Assembly (NCBI RefSeq): GCF_016595675.1
Contig: NZ_JAENJH010000002.1
Location: 744,001-808,000 of the forward strand
Length of the DNA stretch: 64,000 bases
Direction of reading: 5' to 3'
Source: Prauserella cavernicola
Lineage (GTDB): Bacteria; Actinomycetota; Actinomycetes; Mycobacteriales; Pseudonocardiaceae
In this document: one piece after another, positions 61,722 to 64,000 of the stretch
How positions within the stretch are numbered: position 1 is the stretch's first letter
Layout of the letters: each line of letters starts with the position of its first letter
Notes under the pieces: generated by a model
Told to the model about the DNA's origin: nothing
The model's input: the letters and a program-made list of their open reading frames with translations, nothing else
The model's database searches: none
Translations under genes and position numbers: made by a program

Positions 61722-62879
61722 CTAGTGGTCGCTGGGTGTCACCCATTCGCCGCGGCGCAATACTCCCATTGGGCAAAGGTTGTCGTCGAGGAGCACGAGG
61801 TCGGCTCGGCTGCCCCGTCGCAGGTGACCGGCCTGCTCGGCGATACCGAGCAGCTCCGCCGGTCTACTCGCAGTAGCACGCACGGCGTCGGAGATGCTCA
61901 GGCCGGCGCCGTGGACGAGGTTGCGGAACGCGGCGTCCATCGTCAGTGTGCTGCCCGCGAGCGCGCCGTTGCCGGCGAGCGTGGCGACGCCGTCGCGCAC
62001 GTCGACGGCGAGCCTGCCGAGCGTGTAGGTGCCGTCGGCCGCGTCGGTCGCCGACATCGCGTCGGTGACGAGCACGGTCCGGTCGGGGCCCGCGTGCCGC
62101 GCGGCCAGCCGGACCACGGTGGGGTGCACGTGGACGAGGTCGCAGATCAGCTCCACCGTCACGCGCTCGTCGTCGAGCAGCACGCCGATGGGTCCCGGCT
62201 CGCGGTGGTGCAGCGGCCGCATGCCGTTGAACAGATGCGTGGCCACCGTCGCGCCCGCGTCGATGGCGGGCCGGATCTGCTCCTCCGTGCCGTCGGTGTG
62301 CCCGATCGCGGCGACGACGCCCGACTCGGCGAGCTGGCGCACCGCCTTGATGCCGCCGGTCAGCTCGGGAGCGAGCGTGACCATGCGCACGGTGCCCCTG
62401 CCCGCGTCGAGCAGCGCGTCCACCGCGCTCGAGTCGGGTTCGCGCAGTGCGTCCGGATCGTGCGCGCCACACCGGGTCTGCGCGATGAACGGCCCCTCGA
62501 GGTGCACGCCTGCCAGTTCACCGTCGGCCACCAGGTCCGACAGCGCCGCGAGCTGGTTCGAGAGCACCGCGAACGGGTCGGAGACCAGGCTGGCCAGCAT
62601 CGTCGTGGTGCCGTGCCTGCGATGCGCGGCGACGGCTTTGGCCGCCTCGCCGGGATCGGTCGTCGAGAACGACGAGCCGCCACCGCCGTGGCAGTGCAGG
62701 TCGACGAACCCGGGCACGACGAGTGCGCCGCGCAGGTCCACGTGGTCGCCCTCGGGCGGGTTTCCCGTGCCGAGGTCGGCGATCAGACCGCCGGAGACGG
62801 AGAGCCAGCCACCGTCGAGCACACCGTCCGGGCAGGCGAGCCGCCCGCCTGTGAGCACGAAGTCGTCGGAACCGTTCAC
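61722..62879 (-). CDS. nagA: N-acetylglucosamine-6-phosphate deacetylase
   Basis: 385 residues. Amidohydrolase metal motif DLHCHGGGG, followed by HLEGPF, GHTDG and HLFNGMRPL, and the active-site Asp in LVTDAMSATDA. NagA deacetylates GlcNAc-6-P in chitin and murein recycling. GTG 62879 is the start; ATG codons just upstream lead into an immediate TGA. A DasR-like dre site lies 12 bases upstream. It heads the transcript nagA-merR-small membrane gene. Confidence 0.95.
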   Translation of the reverse strand: MNGSDDFVLTGGRLACPDGVLDGGWLSVSGGLIADLGTGNPPEGDHVDLRGALVVPGFVDLHCHGGGGSSFSTTDPGEAAKAVAAHRRHGTTTMLASLVSDPFAVLSNQLAALSDLVADGELAGVHLEGPFIAQTRCGAHDPDALREPDSSAVDALLDAGRGTVRMVTLAPELTGGIKAVRQLAESGVVAAIGHTDGTEEQIRPAIDAGATVATHLFNGMRPLHHREPGPIGVLLDDERVTVELICDLVHVHPTVVRLAARHAGPDRTVLVTDAMSATDAADGTYTLGRLAVDVRDGVATLAGNGALAGSTLTMDAAFRNLVHGAGLSISDAVRATASRPAELLGIAEQAGHLRRGSRADLVLLDDNLCPMGVLRRGEWVTPSDH

Positions 62880-62890
62880 GAGCCCATCAT

Positions 62891-62906
62891 ATTGGTCCAG
62901 ACCAGA
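62891..62906. promoter_or_regulatory. DasR-type operator (dre) of nagA
   Basis: ATTGGTCCAGACCAGA contains TGGTC-N2-GACCA, the core of the dre consensus ACTGGTCTAGACCACT. It lies immediately before nagA, a known DasR target in Streptomyces. The regulator itself is not in this window. Confidence 0.75.
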
Positions 62907-62945
62907 ATGTTGGCAACTAACGAGGTATCGCTGCTGCTTCGTTAC

Positions 62946-63563
62946 TCAGTTTCTGCCGTCGTGCATCGTCCGCTGCAGAGCCTCGAGCGCGCGGCTCGCG
63001 GTGGACTTCACGGTCCCCTTCGAGATGCCGGCCGCCTCGGAGATCTCGGCCTCCGACAGTCCGCCGTAGTAGCGCAGCACCAGCACCTCGCGCTGGCGCG
63101 GCGGCAGCTTGCCCAGCGCGGCGACCACGGCCTGGTGCTCGGTCGACAGCATCGCCAGGCTCTCGGCCGAGCGCGCGTTGACCGCGTGCGGCGGCACGTA
63201 CTCGCGGGCGGTCTTGCGCCTGCGCAACACGCTGCGTGAGCCGTTCACCACAGCCGTCCGCAGGTAGCCGACGGCAGCGGCCGCGTCGCGGAGCTTGCCC
63301 CAGTTGCGGTGCAGACCTGTGAACGCCTCCTGCACGACGTCCTCCGCCGTGGCGGGTTCGTCGACGAGCAGGATCGCGAGCCGCACGAGCCGCATCCGGT
63401 GCTGGCGGTACAGATCCTCGAGGTTCAGCGGGCCGGTCGGCTGGGCCTTGGGCACCGGAGAGTCCAGTGTCCGCAGATGCCCGAGCGTCTGCTCGACGCT
63501 GCTCTCGACGTTCCTCCCGGCCGCGGCGCCCGGCTGTCCCATGGGCTCGGCGCTGCCCTGCAT
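62946..63563 (-). CDS. SigE-family ECF RNA polymerase sigma factor
   Basis: 205 residues. Sigma-70 region 2 is L-Y-R-Q-H-R-M-R-L-V-R-L-A-I-L-L-V-D-E-P-A-T-A-E-D-V-V-Q-E-A-F and region 4 L-P-P-R-Q-R-E-V-L-V-L-R-Y-Y-G-G-L-S-E-A-E-I-S-E-A-A-G-I-S-K-G-T-V-K-S. This is the SigE-type ECF group of actinomycetes. The start is ATG 63563; the longer frame to 63704 is not supported. No anti-sigma gene is adjacent. Its regulon is unknown. Confidence 0.93.
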   Translation of the reverse strand: MQGSAEPMGQPGAAAGRNVESSVEQTLGHLRTLDSPVPKAQPTGPLNLEDLYRQHRMRLVRLAILLVDEPATAEDVVQEAFTGLHRNWGKLRDAAAAVGYLRTAVVNGSRSVLRRRKTAREYVPPHAVNARSAESLAMLSTEHQAVVAALGKLPPRQREVLVLRYYGGLSEAEISEAAGISKGTVKSTASRALEALQRTMHDGRN

Positions 63564-63727
63564 CGAAACCTGCCCATCCCTCGACGGCGTTCTCCAGCCC
63601 CTAGACCAGAGCTGACGCGTACTCAGCGTATCGGTTCGGACCGGCATTACCCAGCGTTCCCAGGTGACCGTCGGGTACCGATACGGTGCGCTGGCTGGAG
63701 ACAACGCTAGATCATCGGGAGGTTCCA

Positions 63728-64000
63728 GTGGCCTGGTTCTTGGTGGAAATCCGTTACGTGCCCGAGAAGTTCGCCGAGGTGCGGCCCCGGCACAGGGAGT
63801 TCCTCGTCTCGCTCGCGGAGCAGGGCGTAGTCGCGGTGGCGGGGCCGGTGGACAACGACACCGGCGGGGTGTCGCTGTACCAGGCGGAGAACCGGGAGGA
63901 GCTGCAGAAGCTGATCGACCAGGACCCCTACCACCTCGAGGGTGCGATCGCGGAGCGCACGGTCCGCGAGTTCAAGCCGGTGATCGGCGCCTGGGTCCCG
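63728..64000 (+). CDS. YciI-like protein, 5' part
   Basis: At least 91 residues; the gene runs past the window's end. GTG 63728 has GGGAGG five bases upstream. The sequence M-A-W-F-L-V-E-I-R-Y-V and A-G-P-V-D-N-D-T-G-G-V-S-L-Y resembles the YciI/ABM-type dimeric alpha/beta-barrel family, with the I-D-Q-D-P-Y segment. Some YciI proteins act as dehydratases; most are unassigned. The conserved catalytic His-Asp pair is not evident (the usual His is Arg/Lys here). Confidence 0.85.
   Translation, partial: MAWFLVEIRYVPEKFAEVRPRHREFLVSLAEQGVVAVAGPVDNDTGGVSLYQAENREELQKLIDQDPYHLEGAIAERTVREFKPVIGAWVP

Overview
The window is high-GC actinobacterial chromosome. GTG starts are frequent, coding strands overlap by ATGA-type junctions, and several lineage-typical loci are present: a dnaK-grpE-dnaJ-hspR operon with HspR (HAIR) operators, a clpB with its own HAIR operator, an EtfD-type membrane Fe-S oxidoreductase, a 193-residue dCTP deaminase of the bifunctional type, a DUF742 protein, an F420/PPOX-type protein and nagA behind a DasR-like dre site. 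From memory, the order dcd / tRNA-Gly / etfD / dnaK operon / clpB / pyrE / TrmH resembles one arm of mycobacterial chromosomes. Overall content fits a Pseudonocardiales-type actinomycete (Saccharomonospora/Amycolatopsis-like); the genus is inference.

Layout. 0-8.6 kb: end of an amino-acid ABC ATPase, a large beta-helix-like membrane protein, a thioredoxin-NHL protein, a lone GroES-like protein, a VanW-family protein, and an LRR protein with a GlsB-type membrane protein. 9-16.6 kb: FadE5-like acyl-CoA dehydrogenase, LuxR-type regulator, Mug glycosylase and a run of small housekeeping or hypothetical genes (VOC, VanZ, MmcQ/YjbR, tyrosine phosphatase, Rid, GrpB). 16.8-19.2 kb: a small integrated element between a 42-bp direct repeat derived from the 3' half of tRNA-Gly(CCC). 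It holds a translationally coupled pair (minimal nucleotidyltransferase-like protein plus unrecognised 322-residue partner), a strong 19-bp hairpin and a 5'-deleted tyrosine integrase. 19.3-30.6 kb: MpaB-type oxygenase, dcd, CAP protein, a decayed enoyl-CoA hydratase, AidB-like acyl-CoA dehydrogenase with TetR, DUF742 protein, etfD, SMR transporter with TetR, YbhB and a DUF4097-type protein. 30.6-41.6 kb: heat-shock block (dnaK operon, clpB) enclosing a flavohaemoglobin-type protein, a MarR regulator and an alanine/sodium-type symporter. 41.6-49.8 kb: hypothetical proteins, SDR, pyrE, a Tat-exported amine/amino-acid oxidase with a Tat-exported RidA, DUF2784 protein, TrmH methyltransferase, LysR regulator and a GH76 protein. 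49.7-53.3 kb: sugar locus with two LacI paralogues (one lacking the DNA-binding domain) divergent from a PfkB kinase and a P-loop kinase. 53.3-64 kb: DnaA-box-like cluster, VOC protein, YceI/MFS/MarR operon with shared beta-sandwich repeats, PPOX protein, GlcD-type oxidase, DedA, nagA-merR operon, SigE-type sigma factor, and the start of a YciI-like gene.

Functional threads. Fatty-acid oxidation is represented by two acyl-CoA dehydrogenases and by etfD, which in mycobacteria passes electrons from such dehydrogenases to the membrane; palindromes upstream of fadE5-like, etfD and the TetR gene suggest TetR-type control. The heat-shock genes form one HspR regulon. The most novel-looking item is the two-gene module on the tRNA-Gly island, which has the form of a mobile defence or toxin-antitoxin-like system. 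No CRISPR array or rRNA was seen.
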